NCBI RefSeq assembly: GCF_002080045.1
Contig: NZ_MUIN01000007.1
Coordinates: 276,421-340,420 of the forward strand
Direction of reading: 5' to 3'
From: Pseudomonas sp. Bc-h
Lineage (GTDB): Bacteria > Pseudomonadota > Gammaproteobacteria > Pseudomonadales > Pseudomonadaceae
Length of the DNA stretch: 64,000 bases
Shown here: positions 1 through 8,316 of the stretch, piece by piece
Layout of the letters: every line of letters starts with the position of its first letter
Numbering within the stretch: the first letter of the stretch is position 1
Notes under the pieces: generated by a model
Seen by the model: the letters and a program-made list of their open reading frames with translations, nothing else
Told to the model about the DNA's origin: nothing
The model's database searches: none
Program-made: the position numbers and the translations under genes

Positions 1-181
1 AGGGGATGCCCATCACGGTGAATTCAACCGTGATCACATCACCCTGCTTGCCCGAGGGGTAGTCGTCAGGCGCGAGGTGCACGGCGGTCACTGCGCTGTC
101 CGGGAATGTCCTGGCATAAAAGTTCGCGGCTTCTTCAGCGGTGCCTTCGTACCAGAGGCAGATTGTGTTCTTGCTGACCAT
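1..181 (-). CDS. VOC/PhnB-like protein, N-terminal part
   Basis: This is the first 60 residues of a minus-strand gene cut off by the window edge. The start ATG is at 179-181, and the frame reads MVSKNTICLWYEG, then EEAANFYARTFPDS and GDVITVEF. That pattern (short strand, helix ending in NFYxxxFPDS, then a second strand) is the first beta-alpha-beta unit of PhnB-like or '3-demethylubiquinone-9 3-methyltransferase' VOC proteins. Members are small cytosolic dimers, most of unknown substrate. The metal-binding half lies outside the window, so function cannot be refined. The upstream side holds a palindromic repeat and then the sia operon, which ends in the same direction. Confidence 0.75.
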   Translation of the reverse strand, partial: MVSKNTICLWYEGTAEEAANFYARTFPDSAVTAVHLAPDDYPSGKQGDVITVEFTVMGIP

Positions 182-264
182 GTTGGCTCTCCAGATCGGG
201 GAATGGAGAAGTCAGTCTAGACGGCGAATACCGCGTGGCGATTGCGGGTGACGGCTCACGCCGT

Positions 265-373
265 GATCGTTCCCACGCTCTGCGTGGGAATGCAGCGTCT
301 GACGCTCTGCGTCAACCGGGCACGGGCACGGATCATCCAGATCGGCGTTACCACGCGGAGCGTGGGAAGGATC
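265..373. repeat. REP-like palindromic element, GATC-bounded
   Basis: The element starts with GATCGTTCCCACGCTCTGCG and ends with an inverted, slightly diverged partner GCGTGGGAAGGATC. Inside are the short palindromes CCCACGCTCTGCGTGGG and TGACGCTCTGCGTCA. The same outer ends and inner palindromes occur in the tandem array at 34199-34594, and a decayed half lies at 8239-8270. It is non-coding; small open frames through it are artefacts of the repeat. Confidence 0.7.
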
Positions 374-389
374 AAAAAGCGTAGAGCTT

Positions 390-1154
390 TCAGTCCGCCA
401 CTTCCACACGATTTCGCCCCGCCCGCTTGGCGTGATAAAGCGCCGTGTCCGCCAGGCCATAGGCATCATCGAAGCGCGTGCCCGTGGGATTGGCGCTGAC
501 GCCAAAGCTGGCCGTGATGCAGCGGTCCACCGGGTGGCCGAATACGTGATCGGCGATGGCCTGGCGCATGGCTTCGGCCAGTGTCAGGCCTTCTTCGAGT
601 TGCCCGCCGGGGATCAACACCGTGAATTCTTCCCCGCCGACCCGGCCAATCGCGGCGTGTTCGCCAACGATGCGCCGCAGGCAGTCGACGATGCCCTGTA
701 TCACCGCATCGCCTGCAGGATGGCCAAACTCATCGTTCACATGCTTGAAGTGATCGATGTCCAGCACGATCATCACCGCGCCCGTGCGCAACAAGGCCTG
801 GGTGGTCATCTCGATGATCGCACCGCGGTTCAGCACACCTGTCAGTGCGTCGTGCGTAGCACGGTATTCCAACTGCCGGGCCAGGGTCTGCAACTGGGCG
901 TTGAGCGCATTCATCTCACGCTCTGCGCGGTCACTGCGACCGATCAGGCGCCGGGTTTCGCGCATGAGCCGCTCGTAGTGGGACGCCAGCTCGGACAGCG
1001 ACTGGCGATACACCTGCGCGTCCGCGTGGGTCTGCGCCAGCGTTGAGCGCGCCTGCTCCAGCGCCTCGGCCTCGCTTTTGAACAGGTCCGGAGCCGGATC
1101 TTTGGAAGCCCCGAAGGAAGCCACTGAAGCTGCCATGTCCATGATCCTGTTCAC
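390..1154 (-). CDS. siaD: SiaD-type diguanylate cyclase (GGDEF)
   Basis: A 254-residue cytosolic diguanylate cyclase, predicted to make cyclic di-GMP from two GTP. Residues about 20-100 form a predicted coiled coil rich in Glu, Arg and Ala. The GGDEF domain begins at RATHDALTGVLNRG, carries the active-site signature GGEEF and ends near ALYHAKRAGRN. No RxxD inhibitory site is visible five residues before GGEEF (the stretch reads GEHAAIGRV), so product inhibition may be absent. Length and domain order match P. aeruginosa SiaD (about 257 residues), where SiaC binds and activates the cyclase. The start codon overlaps the siaC stop (ATGA), indicating translational coupling. It is the last gene of the four-gene minus-strand operon. 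Confidence 0.88.
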   Translation of the reverse strand: MNRIMDMAASVASFGASKDPAPDLFKSEAEALEQARSTLAQTHADAQVYRQSLSELASHYERLMRETRRLIGRSDRAEREMNALNAQLQTLARQLEYRATHDALTGVLNRGAIIEMTTQALLRTGAVMIVLDIDHFKHVNDEFGHPAGDAVIQGIVDCLRRIVGEHAAIGRVGGEEFTVLIPGGQLEEGLTLAEAMRQAIADHVFGHPVDRCITASFGVSANPTGTRFDDAYGLADTALYHAKRAGRNRVEVAD

Positions 1155-1537
1155 GTCGTTACGGGATGGTCGTTGAAGATGATCGAGGTGAAATCGGCCT
1201 TCAACTCTTCGCCGAACTCGAAGATGGTTTCGTCTTCTTCTTCGTGGTACCAGTTCACGATGATCTGATTACCGGCTTCGGCGGCCTGATCCAGGGCATC
1301 GAAAATGCTGAACAGCATCTTGGTACTTGAGCTGTTGAAGTACGCCAGCGCGATGTTGGCGGTGATCGTCGCTCCTTCCTTGCTCGCCAGATAACTGCGC
1401 AGTTGCTGCACGATGGGTGCATAGAAGGCCGCGGCGTTTTCCGGGTAGGACTCGCCTTTCATCGAAAGAAGGTGCTGGTCGAAACGAAAATCGATTTCCG
1501 GCGAAGTGGCCGTTGCTTCGATGTAGAAGTTGTCCAT
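1151..1537 (-). CDS. siaC: SiaC-type phospho-switch protein (DUF1987)
   Basis: A 128-residue protein of the SiaC/DUF1987 family. In P. aeruginosa, unphosphorylated SiaC binds and activates SiaD; SiaB phosphorylates it and SiaA removes the phosphate. Conserved features here are GESYPENAAAFY (residues 28-39) and the YFNSSSTK segment (residues 66-73), which probably contains the phospho-acceptor Ser/Thr. The C-terminal half (NWYHEEEDETIFEFGEEL) is acidic, as in the family. It sits 18 bases after siaB and overlaps siaD by four bases. Assignment is firm from both sequence pattern and operon order; the exact phosphorylated residue is inferred. Confidence 0.88.
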   Translation of the reverse strand: MDNFYIEATATSPEIDFRFDQHLLSMKGESYPENAAAFYAPIVQQLRSYLASKEGATITANIALAYFNSSSTKMLFSIFDALDQAAEAGNQIIVNWYHEEEDETIFEFGEELKADFTSIIFNDHPVTT

Positions 1538-1555
1538 GGCTAGGCGTCGCTCAAT

Positions 1556-2131
1556 TCAGATAGTGGCTTTAAGGCAAAACAGAGTGGTGTCCGGGTCGTC
1601 GGCGCGCGGATGAAAACCGAATTCCAGAGGCGCGCAGGCGTCGCGGGCCATGGTCAGAAAGCCCAGGCCCGCGCCCTTGCTGTCTTCCGGTGTCTCGGCG
1701 CGCAGCGTCACTTTGTAGGCCTGCTTGATTTCTTCGATCGACATGTTGCGCAGCGGCTCGAGTTTTTCACGCAGGCGTTCGATGTCGACGGTAGCGATCG
1801 GGTTGGCGCAGAGCATCAGATGGCGCTCGCCGTCACTGCTGATGCACACCGCGCCCTGACGCAGTCCGGACTCATCGGCAACCGATGCGCTGAGGGCATC
1901 GGAGGAGTAATGAATGATGTTCTGCGAGAGTTCGACGAATGAGGAAAACAGCTTGCGCCGCGTGGGGCCACTGACGCCCGAGATTTCCAGCTGCAACTTC
2001 ACCACCTCGGCCATTGCCGAAATGATGTGATGGGAGAAATACCCCATATGATAGAAAATCACGTTCCGCTGTTGGGCGAGATCGAAGAACGTGCAGTCCT
2101 GCTGAGCAGTGGGTGAGTTGAACATCATCAT
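1556..2131 (-). CDS. siaB: SiaB-type kinase (HATPase fold)
   Basis: A 191-residue protein predicted to phosphorylate SiaC. It has a GHKL/HATPase-like core: an N-box-like ELSQNIIHYS (residues about 88-97) and a glycine-rich lid SKGAGLGFLTMAR (residues about 151-163). There is no histidine phospho-acceptor domain, consistent with a serine/threonine-type kinase working on a partner, as for anti-sigma-like kinases. Three ATGs stand in a row at the start, preceded by TTTAGGA; the furthest one (2131) is used here, two bases after the siaA stop, so the genes are coupled. Together with the phosphatase encoded upstream it would set the phosphorylation state of SiaC. Confidence 0.86.
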   Translation of the reverse strand: MMMFNSPTAQQDCTFFDLAQQRNVIFYHMGYFSHHIISAMAEVVKLQLEISGVSGPTRRKLFSSFVELSQNIIHYSSDALSASVADESGLRQGAVCISSDGERHLMLCANPIATVDIERLREKLEPLRNMSIEEIKQAYKVTLRAETPEDSKGAGLGFLTMARDACAPLEFGFHPRADDPDTTLFCLKATI

Positions 2132-2133
2132 TC

Positions 2134-3366
2134 CTAAAGACGGGCACAGAATAAGGTCAGGTCGTCACGACGGGTCTGCTCGCCCTGCCACACGGCCAGT
2201 GCCGCTTGCAGCGCTTCGCAGACAGCGCTCGATGACTGGGTGCGGTGCTCGACGATGGTGTCGAACGCCTTGCGTTTGCCGAAAGCGATTTTCTTCGGGC
2301 CGCCGATTTGATCGGTCATGCCGTCAGTGGCAATGAACATCAGGCTGCCGCGCTGCATCTGCGCGGTGCTGATCGACCACTCGTAGTCGAAATCGCTGTC
2401 CACGTAGCCCACGCCCATGCGCTGTCCGGCGATGGTCTGCAGCTGTTCGGCATCGGGTTGCAGCACGTGCAGGGCCATGCGTGCGCCGGCGAAGTTGAGG
2501 ATCTGCGTGGCGTTCTCGAACCAGAAGAACGCGGCGTCCAGGCCGTCGTCGGACTCGGGGGTGCCGTCCAGTCCGTCGACCTGCCCCAGCAGCTCCTTGA
2601 CGCTGCGGTTGACCGCCGACAACAGCCGCGCGGGGTTGCGTGGCCCCAGCTGGTTCAATGCCTGCGTCAGCGACGAGGAGGCGATCAGGGTCATGAACGC
2701 CCCCGGCACGCCATGCCCGGTGCAGTCGGCAATGGCGCCAAACCAGCCGTCCGGATAGGCGCAGAAATGATAGAAATCGCCGCCCACTACATCTCGCGGC
2801 TCCCACAACAGCGAGGCATCGTCCAGGGTCGAGGTCAGCGCCTCACGGGAGGCGCGCAGCATGGCGCGTTGGATGACGCTGGCGTATTCGATGCTCTGCA
2901 TCATCTGGCGGTTTTTCTCGGCCTGCATGGCCGCGACCACCGCCATCAATTCCAGGCCATTGCCGAGCCCTGCGAAACGTCCGTTGCGGGTGACGATGAA
3001 GCCGTCCGCCAGGGCCTTTTCACCGAACTCCACGGTCTTGAACGTCAGTTCTTCAATGCTCATCTGCGCATCGACGATCAGCGGTTCCTTGTCCATGAAG
3101 GCGATGCAGCTTTTCTTGTCGTACAGCTCGCGGTGAAACGGCTTGCTCATCTGCGACAGAAAGATGTTGCGGTTGATCAGCCCGATTGGCCGCTCGCCCT
3201 CCACCACCGCCAGGCTGGCCCGATCGCGATGGGCCGAGAAGATTTCCATGACCCGGCTGTTGGTGCTGTCGGAGTCGATACCGGGCACTTCATTGCACAG
3301 ATCGCCGGCGCACCGGTGATCCCTCGGCAATGCCGGACGCATGAATGTGAAATGTTCTGCCTGCAT
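2134..3366 (-). CDS. siaA: SiaA-like PP2C/SpoIIE phosphatase with CBS-like N-terminus
   Basis: A 410-residue phosphatase, first gene of the sia operon. The C-terminal PP2C/SpoIIE domain (about 165-410) shows the metal-binding signatures VGGDFYHF and DCTGHGVPGAFM and a late FIATDGMTDQ and RRDDLTLF. This should dephosphorylate SiaC and so switch on the cyclase. The N-terminal 150 residues have no transmembrane segment or HAMP domain; instead two CBS-like halves can be seen (LAVVEGERPIGLINRN and GFIVTRNGRFAGLGNG), followed by a helix with EYASVIQRAML. P. aeruginosa SiaA is a membrane protein of about 660 residues with a periplasmic sensor and HAMP, so this is a soluble version that probably senses a cytosolic ligand. 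Confidence 0.85.
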   Translation of the reverse strand: MQAEHFTFMRPALPRDHRCAGDLCNEVPGIDSDSTNSRVMEIFSAHRDRASLAVVEGERPIGLINRNIFLSQMSKPFHRELYDKKSCIAFMDKEPLIVDAQMSIEELTFKTVEFGEKALADGFIVTRNGRFAGLGNGLELMAVVAAMQAEKNRQMMQSIEYASVIQRAMLRASREALTSTLDDASLLWEPRDVVGGDFYHFCAYPDGWFGAIADCTGHGVPGAFMTLIASSSLTQALNQLGPRNPARLLSAVNRSVKELLGQVDGLDGTPESDDGLDAAFFWFENATQILNFAGARMALHVLQPDAEQLQTIAGQRMGVGYVDSDFDYEWSISTAQMQRGSLMFIATDGMTDQIGGPKKIAFGKRKAFDTIVEHRTQSSSAVCEALQAALAVWQGEQTRRDDLTLFCARL

Positions 3367-3553
3367 GCTCGTGCCACCGCGCCAGACTAAAGCGCGGAGA
3401 CTATCAAGGTGATATTAAAGTGATGTTACAAAAAGCGGATATGTTCAGGTCTGGCGTTTTACTCCCATGCCTGCGACCCCGCACTTGGTGTTAAATACCG
3501 CCTTCAGGTTGTACGTCAGCCCCCGTCGCACGGCGCAGAAACGGAAAGCGATA

Positions 3554-3616
3554 TGAAAAACCATTTTGAAACACCTCTCAGCCTCTCCTCCCTGCCTATG
3601 GCGGTGACCGCATGAT
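3554..3616 (+). CDS. Possible 20-residue leader ORF before amidase
   Basis: The frame starts at ATG 3554, is preceded by CGGAAAGCG, and encodes MKNHFETPLSLSSLPMAVTA. Its TGA overlaps the amidase ATG as ATGA. The amidase start has no clear ribosome-binding site of its own, so translation could depend on reading this leader. It has no detectable domain and might be chance. Confidence 0.3.
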
Positions 3617-5327
3617 CGAAGTCACCGAAGTTTCCATCGCCCATCTGCGCGCAGCGCTGGAGTCCGGGCAGACCACGTCGGTTGAACTGGTCAAGGCGTA
3701 TCTGGCTCGGATCGACGCCTACGATGGCCCGGACACGCCGACCGCGCTGAATGCCGTGGTGGTGCGCAACCCCGAGGCACTCAAAGAAGCGCAAGCCGCC
3801 GACGCCCGCCGCGCCAAAGGCGAAACCCTGGGCCCCCTGGACGGCATTCCCTACACTGCCAAAGACAGCTATCTGGTCAAGGGCCTCACCGCTGCTTCCG
3901 GAAGCCCGGCCTTCGCCGACCTGGTCGCATGTCGCGATGCCTTCACCATCGAACGGTTGCGCGGCGCCGGGGCGATCTGCCTGGGCAAGACCAACATGCC
4001 GCCGATGGCCAACGGCGGAATGCAGCGCGGCGTCTATGGGCGTGCGCAGAGCCCGTACAACGGCGACTACCTCACCGCCCCCTTCGCCTCCGGCTCGTCC
4101 AACGGTGCTGGCACCGCAACGGCGGCCAGCTTTGCGGCATTCGGTCTGGCGGAAGAAACCTGGTCGAGCGGACGCGGCCCGGCGTCGAACAACGGTTTAT
4201 GTGCCTACACGCCTTCGCGCGGAGTGATTTCGGTGCGCGGCAACTGGCCGCTGACGCCGACCATGGACGTGGTCGTGCCGTTCGCCCGGACCATGGCCGA
4301 CCTGCTGGAAGTCCTCGACGTGGTCGTGGCACCCGATTCCGACACCCGTGGCGACCTGTGGCGTTTGCAGCCGTGGGTGCCGATTCCGGCCGTTGAGTCG
4401 GTGCGTCCTGCTTCTTATGCCGAACTCGCCGTGAAAGCCGACGCGCTGGCCGGCAAGCGTCTGGGCATACCGCGCATGTACATCAATGCCGACCCGCAAG
4501 CCGGCACCAGTGACGCGCCGGGCATCGGCGGCCCCACCGGGCAACGCATCAATACCCGCCCTTCGGTGATCGGGCTTTGGCAGGAAGCGCGCAAGGCCCT
4601 CGAAGCGGCAGGCGCCGAAGTCATCGAAGTCGATTTCCCGCTGGTTTCCAATTGCGAGGGCGACCGCCCCGGTGCGCCGACCGTGTTCAATCGCGGCATC
4701 GTCTCCAAGGAGTTCCTGCACCACGAGTTGTGGGATCTGTCGGCCTGGGCCTTCGATGACTTTTTGCGGGCCAACGGTGATCCGAAGCTGAACCGTCTGG
4801 TGGATGTGGACGGTCCGAAGATCTTCCCCCATGACCCCGGCACCTTGCCGAATCGCGAGGGCGATCTCGCCGCTGGCATGGACGAATACGTGCGCATGGC
4901 CGAGCGCGGCATCACACCGTGGGACAAGATCCCCACGCTGGCCGACGGCCTGCGCGGCCTGGAAAAGACCCGCAAGATGGATCTGGAAGACTGGATGGAT
5001 CGACTGGGACTGGACGCGGTGCTGTTCCCGACGGTGGCCGATGTCGGCCCTGCGGATGCCGACGTCAACCCCGACTCGGCGGATATCGCCTGGAGCAACG
5101 GCGTCTGGGTGGCTAACGGCAACCTCGCCATTCGCCACCTGGGCGTGCCGACTGTCACCGTACCGATGGGCGTGATGCCGGACATCGGCATGCCGGTCGG
5201 CCTGACATTCGCCGGGCGCGCCTACGATGATTCGACGCTGCTAAAGCTGGCTTCGGCCTTCGAATCGACCGGCAGCAAGCGACTGATTCCGCCGCGTACG
5301 CCAGCGCTGTCATCGGCAAAACGCTAA
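3612..5327 (+). CDS. Amidase-signature family hydrolase
   Basis: A 571-residue cytosolic amidase-signature enzyme that would hydrolyse a C-N amide bond. The Ser-cisSer-Lys triad is visible: K84 in YTAKDSY, the glycine/serine loop ASGSSNGAG with cis-Ser about 162, and nucleophile Ser about 186 in TWSSGRGPAS. The nucleophile loop differs from the usual DTGGSIR (Trp and Ser replace the two Gly), which places it in a subfamily of uncharacterised amidases. The C-terminus holds PTVADVGPADAD and GVPTVTVPMGV, typical of the fold. The start ATG overlaps the stop of a short upstream frame. A creatininase-family gene follows 200 bases downstream, so the two may open and degrade the same cyclic or amide compound. 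The substrate is unknown. Confidence 0.88.
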   Translation: MIEVTEVSIAHLRAALESGQTTSVELVKAYLARIDAYDGPDTPTALNAVVVRNPEALKEAQAADARRAKGETLGPLDGIPYTAKDSYLVKGLTAASGSPAFADLVACRDAFTIERLRGAGAICLGKTNMPPMANGGMQRGVYGRAQSPYNGDYLTAPFASGSSNGAGTATAASFAAFGLAEETWSSGRGPASNNGLCAYTPSRGVISVRGNWPLTPTMDVVVPFARTMADLLEVLDVVVAPDSDTRGDLWRLQPWVPIPAVESVRPASYAELAVKADALAGKRLGIPRMYINADPQAGTSDAPGIGGPTGQRINTRPSVIGLWQEARKALEAAGAEVIEVDFPLVSNCEGDRPGAPTVFNRGIVSKEFLHHELWDLSAWAFDDFLRANGDPKLNRLVDVDGPKIFPHDPGTLPNREGDLAAGMDEYVRMAERGITPWDKIPTLADGLRGLEKTRKMDLEDWMDRLGLDAVLFPTVADVGPADADVNPDSADIAWSNGVWVANGNLAIRHLGVPTVTVPMGVMPDIGMPVGLTFAGRAYDDSTLLKLASAFESTGSKRLIPPRTPALSSAKR

Positions 5328-5333
5328 ACGCAA

Positions 5334-5366
5334 AAGGGCTTGGCGCCGCAATGGCGCCAAGCCCTT
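5334..5366. terminator. Strong hairpin after amidase gene
   Basis: A perfect 14-base-pair stem (AAGGGCTTGGCGCC with GGCGCCAAGCCCTT) around a five-base loop GCAAT begins seven bases after the amidase stop codon. There is no T-run after it, so it may be an mRNA-stabilising or attenuating hairpin rather than a full intrinsic terminator. Confidence 0.6.
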
Positions 5367-5527
5367 CCCCGCCGCTGGATCGTCGATGCGATCCCTGTCG
5401 TTCAACGAAGAACCCGACACCTGCACTTAGGTGTCATTGCCGGGCTGTCCGTGCCGTGTGACAGTTTCGACCACCCACTCCAACCCGTCATCAACCAGAA
5501 CGGGCAAGCCCGAGAGAGGAAACAACC

Positions 5528-6277
5528 ATGCTTTTACACCTGTCGACCTGGCGCGAGATCGAACAATTCCTGACCCGCAGCCGCACCATCGTGGTCCCCA
5601 TCGGTTCCAACGAACAGCATGGCCCGACCGGCCTGCTGGGCACCGACTGGATGTGCCCGCAGATCATCGCTGAAGAAGCCCAGAAGAACGCCGACATTCT
5701 GATCGCACCGACTTTCAATATCGGCATGGCGCAACACCACCTGGGTTTCCCGGGCACCATTTCCCTGCGCCCTTCGACGTTTATCGCCGCCATCGGCGAC
5801 TGGACACGTTCTCTGGTGGGCCACGGCTTGGAGAAGATCCTGTTCCTCAACGGTCACGGCGGTAACGTCGCCTCCATCGAGGCTGCGTTTTCCGAGCTTT
5901 ACGCCGAAGCCAGCTTCGCCCGCCGCCCCGCAGGATTCGCCCTGAAGCTGTGCAACTGGTGGGACCTTGAAGGCGTTGGCAAACTGGCCCACGAGCAATT
6001 CCCGACAGGCCATGGTGTCCACGCCACGCCCTCGGAGATCGCCGTGACCCAGTGGGCCTATCCAGATGCGATCAAGTCCGCGTCCTACTCCCCACAGATC
6101 GCCAACATGGGCCCGATTCGTGAAGCCCACGACTTCCGCGCCCGCTTCCCGGACGGCCGTATGGGTTCCGACCCGGATCTGGCAAGCCCGGAAAAAGGCG
6201 GAGAATTGGTGCGGCTCGCGGCGCAAGGCCTGATCAAAGAACTTGCGGCGTTCAGCCGGGAAGTGTCGCCGAGCTAA
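5528..6277 (+). CDS. Creatininase-family metal-dependent amidohydrolase
   Basis: A 249-residue protein of the creatininase family (also FAPy deformylases and mycofactocin peptidases). These enzymes hold two metal ions and hydrolyse cyclic amides or formamides. The metal-ligand motifs are present: E and H in GSNEQHGPTG, D in LLGTDWMCP, H in LNGHGGNVAS and E in HATPSEIAV. The length is normal for the family. The start ATG is preceded by GAGAGGAAACAACC, a good ribosome-binding site. It follows the amidase gene on the same strand with a hairpin between, so it is probably co-regulated but with its own translation signal. True creatininase activity is not implied; the substrate is unknown. Confidence 0.85.
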   Translation: MLLHLSTWREIEQFLTRSRTIVVPIGSNEQHGPTGLLGTDWMCPQIIAEEAQKNADILIAPTFNIGMAQHHLGFPGTISLRPSTFIAAIGDWTRSLVGHGLEKILFLNGHGGNVASIEAAFSELYAEASFARRPAGFALKLCNWWDLEGVGKLAHEQFPTGHGVHATPSEIAVTQWAYPDAIKSASYSPQIANMGPIREAHDFRARFPDGRMGSDPDLASPEKGGELVRLAAQGLIKELAAFSREVSPS

Positions 6278-6352
6278 GCAGCATCGCAAGTCCTCTCCCG
6301 TGGCATCGGTGCCGTCATGGCCGTTAAACCGATGCCACAGCGCCGCTCCCTA

Positions 6353-7216
6353 CTATCCCACGGCATCCAGCTCAGCCAGCAAATCAGCAGGAATCACTCG
6401 CTCACTGGCAGTCAGGTTTTCCCGCAAATGAGCCACCGACGAAGTGCCCGGTATCAGCAGGATGTTCGGCGCACGTTGCAGCAGCCAGGCCAACGCAATG
6501 CACAGCTGCGACGCGCCCATGCGCTGGGCGACGCTGGCCAGCGTGTCCGATTGCAGCGGCGTGAAACCGCCCAGCGGGAAGAACGGCACGTAGGCAATGC
6601 CCTGTTTGCCGAGCTCGGCGATCAGTTGTTCGTCGTTGCGATGGGACAGGTTGTAGTAGTTCTGCACGCATACGACCTTGGCGATGCTCTGCGCCTGCTT
6701 CACCTGCGCCGCCGTGACGTTGCTCAGGCCCAGATGACGAATCAGGCCCTGGCGTTGCAGTTCGGCCAGCGCGGTGAACTGCGCTTCGATGGACTCCTCG
6801 CCCGGCGAATGCATATTGCCCCACGCTCGCATGTTCACGACTTCCAGCGCATCCAGGCCAAGATTGCGCAGGTTGTCGTGTACCGCGCGAGTCAGCTCTT
6901 CGGGGCTTTGCGCAGGATTCCACGAACCATCCGCGCCACGCTGCGCACCGACCTTGGTGACGATCACCAGCTCTTCTGCATAAGGATGCAGCGCTTCGCG
7001 GATCAGCTTATTGGTGACGTGTGGGCCATAGAAGTCGGACGTGTCGATGTGGTTCACGCCCAATGCCAAGGCCTCGCGCAAGACCGCGACGGCAGCAGCA
7101 GGGTCCTTCGGTGGCCCGAACACGCCGGGACCGGCCAGTTGCATGGCGCCGTAGCCCATGCGGTTCACGCTGCGCCCGCCCAATTGAAAAGTGCCTGCTT
7201 TACTGGCGTCGCTCAT
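6353..7216 (-). CDS. Aldo/keto reductase family oxidoreductase
   Basis: A 287-residue NADPH-dependent aldo/keto reductase. The active-site Asp and Tyr are in HIDTSDFYGPH and the Lys is in VIVTKVG. The usual catalytic His of the LYQLH segment is replaced (EVVNMRAW), as occurs in one bacterial subgroup of the family. NADPH-binding motifs LIPGTSS and LRENLTA are near the C-terminus. A longer frame begins with TTG at 7234, but ATG 7216 (MSDASKAG) has the ribosome-binding site AGAGGC eight bases upstream and is preferred. A LysR regulator is transcribed divergently 100 bases away and probably controls it. The substrate cannot be told. Confidence 0.88.
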   Translation of the reverse strand: MSDASKAGTFQLGGRSVNRMGYGAMQLAGPGVFGPPKDPAAAVAVLREALALGVNHIDTSDFYGPHVTNKLIREALHPYAEELVIVTKVGAQRGADGSWNPAQSPEELTRAVHDNLRNLGLDALEVVNMRAWGNMHSPGEESIEAQFTALAELQRQGLIRHLGLSNVTAAQVKQAQSIAKVVCVQNYYNLSHRNDEQLIAELGKQGIAYVPFFPLGGFTPLQSDTLASVAQRMGASQLCIALAWLLQRAPNILLIPGTSSVAHLRENLTASERVIPADLLAELDAVG

Positions 7217-7316
7217 GTCGTTTGCCTCTATCAAGGTAAGGTGGTGCCACTATAGGCGTTGACCACTTCACTGATAATCAGGTGCAATCGGCACAGGTTG
7301 TACGGATGAGCGAACA

Positions 7317-8213
7317 ATGGCGGCGGATATTCAAGATGTGTTGGCCTTCGTGGCCGTGGTCAAAGCAGGCGGCTTTCGCGAAGGCGCGCGGGTGAGCGGC
7401 AAATCGGCGTCGAGCCTGAGTGATGCGGTGCGGCGCATGGAAGCCCGGCTGGGGGTGCGCTTGCTCAATCGCACGACCCGAAGCGTGGTGCCCACCGAGG
7501 CCGGGGCTCGGCTGATGGAGCGCATCGTGCCTGCCCTGGGTGAAGTCGAATCGGCGCTGGATGTGGTGAACGACTTTCGCGACCGCCCTTCCGGCACCCT
7601 GAAACTCAACGTGCCTGCCAGTGCGGCAAGGCTGGTGCTGCCGGCGATCATCACGCCGTTCCTGCAAGCGCATCCGGATATCCGCCTGGAGGTGATCGTC
7701 GAAGAGAGCTTCGTCGACATGCTCGCGGCCGGTTGCGATGCCGGGATTCGCTACGACGAACGCCTGGAACAAGACATGATCGCGGTCCCCATCGGCCCAC
7801 GTTTCCAGCGCTTCGCCACCGCCGCCTCCCCTGCCTACCTCGATGCCCGAGGCCGCCCCCGACATCCTCGGGACCTGCTCGACCACGACTGCCTGCGCGG
7901 CAAATTCCCCAGCGGCGCGATGCCCTTGTGGGAATACGAGCGCAACGGCGAAACCATCCGCGTCGACCCCACCGGCCCCTTGCTCGTCAACATCTCCGGC
8001 GCCATCGACCTCGCCGTCCAGGCTGCCATTGACGGCCTGGGCATCGTCTTCCTCTTCGAAGACTGGCTGCGCCCACATCTTGAAAGCGGCGCACTGGAAC
8101 CCATCCTCGAACCCTGGTGGCAAAGCTTCAGCGGCCCGTTTCTCTACTACCCCGGCCGCAAATATCTGCCGTCGCCGCTGAGAGCGTTCGTGGATTTCAT
8201 CAGGGCGGGGTGA
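7317..8213 (+). CDS. LysR-family transcriptional regulator
   Basis: A 298-residue LysR regulator. The winged helix-turn-helix is in residues 1-65, with the recognition region GKSASSLSDAVRRME and the motif RLGVRLLNRTTRS. The effector-binding domain follows (residues about 90-295), beginning GTLKLNVPASAARL. Subfamily features (FRDRPSGTLKLNVP) match regulators that sit beside short oxidoreductases. It is divergent from the aldo/keto reductase gene, and the 100-base gap should hold the shared promoter and operator. It is followed by a small hairpin and a decayed repeat. Confidence 0.9.
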   Translation: MAADIQDVLAFVAVVKAGGFREGARVSGKSASSLSDAVRRMEARLGVRLLNRTTRSVVPTEAGARLMERIVPALGEVESALDVVNDFRDRPSGTLKLNVPASAARLVLPAIITPFLQAHPDIRLEVIVEESFVDMLAAGCDAGIRYDERLEQDMIAVPIGPRFQRFATAASPAYLDARGRPRHPRDLLDHDCLRGKFPSGAMPLWEYERNGETIRVDPTGPLLVNISGAIDLAVQAAIDGLGIVFLFEDWLRPHLESGALEPILEPWWQSFSGPFLYYPGRKYLPSPLRAFVDFIRAG

Positions 8214-8214
8214 G

Positions 8215-8245
8215 GTAACGCCTACAGCTTTACCAGAGGCGTTAC
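8215..8245. terminator. Hairpin after LysR gene
   Basis: GTAACGCCT and AGGCGTTAC form a nine-base-pair stem with a loop of about a dozen bases, just after the LysR stop codon. There is no T-tract. Its right arm overlaps the decayed repeat that follows, so it may instead be repeat-derived. Positions are good to a base or two. Confidence 0.35.
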
Positions 8246-8270
8246 GACGTGGAGCGCGGGAACGATCAAC
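8239..8270. repeat. Decayed half of GATC-bounded repeat
   Basis: The stretch reads GCGTTACGACGTGGAGCGCG followed by GGAACGATCAAC. It matches the right end of the elements at 34199-34594 (GCGTTACCACGCAGAGCGTG then GGAACGATCAAT) with several changes. The left half is missing, so this is an old, partial copy. Confidence 0.5.
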
Positions 8271-8316
8271 GGATCTACCGACCCTGACTGCGCCCCAATG
8301 ACTCAGCCCTCGACCT

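Noticed and set aside
432..1046. 204-residue plus-strand frame
   Set aside because: Antisense to the GGDEF gene; His/Gln/Ala/Arg-rich text with no family pattern. The minus strand has all the motifs.
2245..3390. 381-residue plus-strand frame
   Set aside because: Shadow of the siaA gene, whose PP2C motifs are on the minus strand.
4197..5138. 313-residue minus-strand frame
   Set aside because: Opposite the amidase, low-complexity, no motif.
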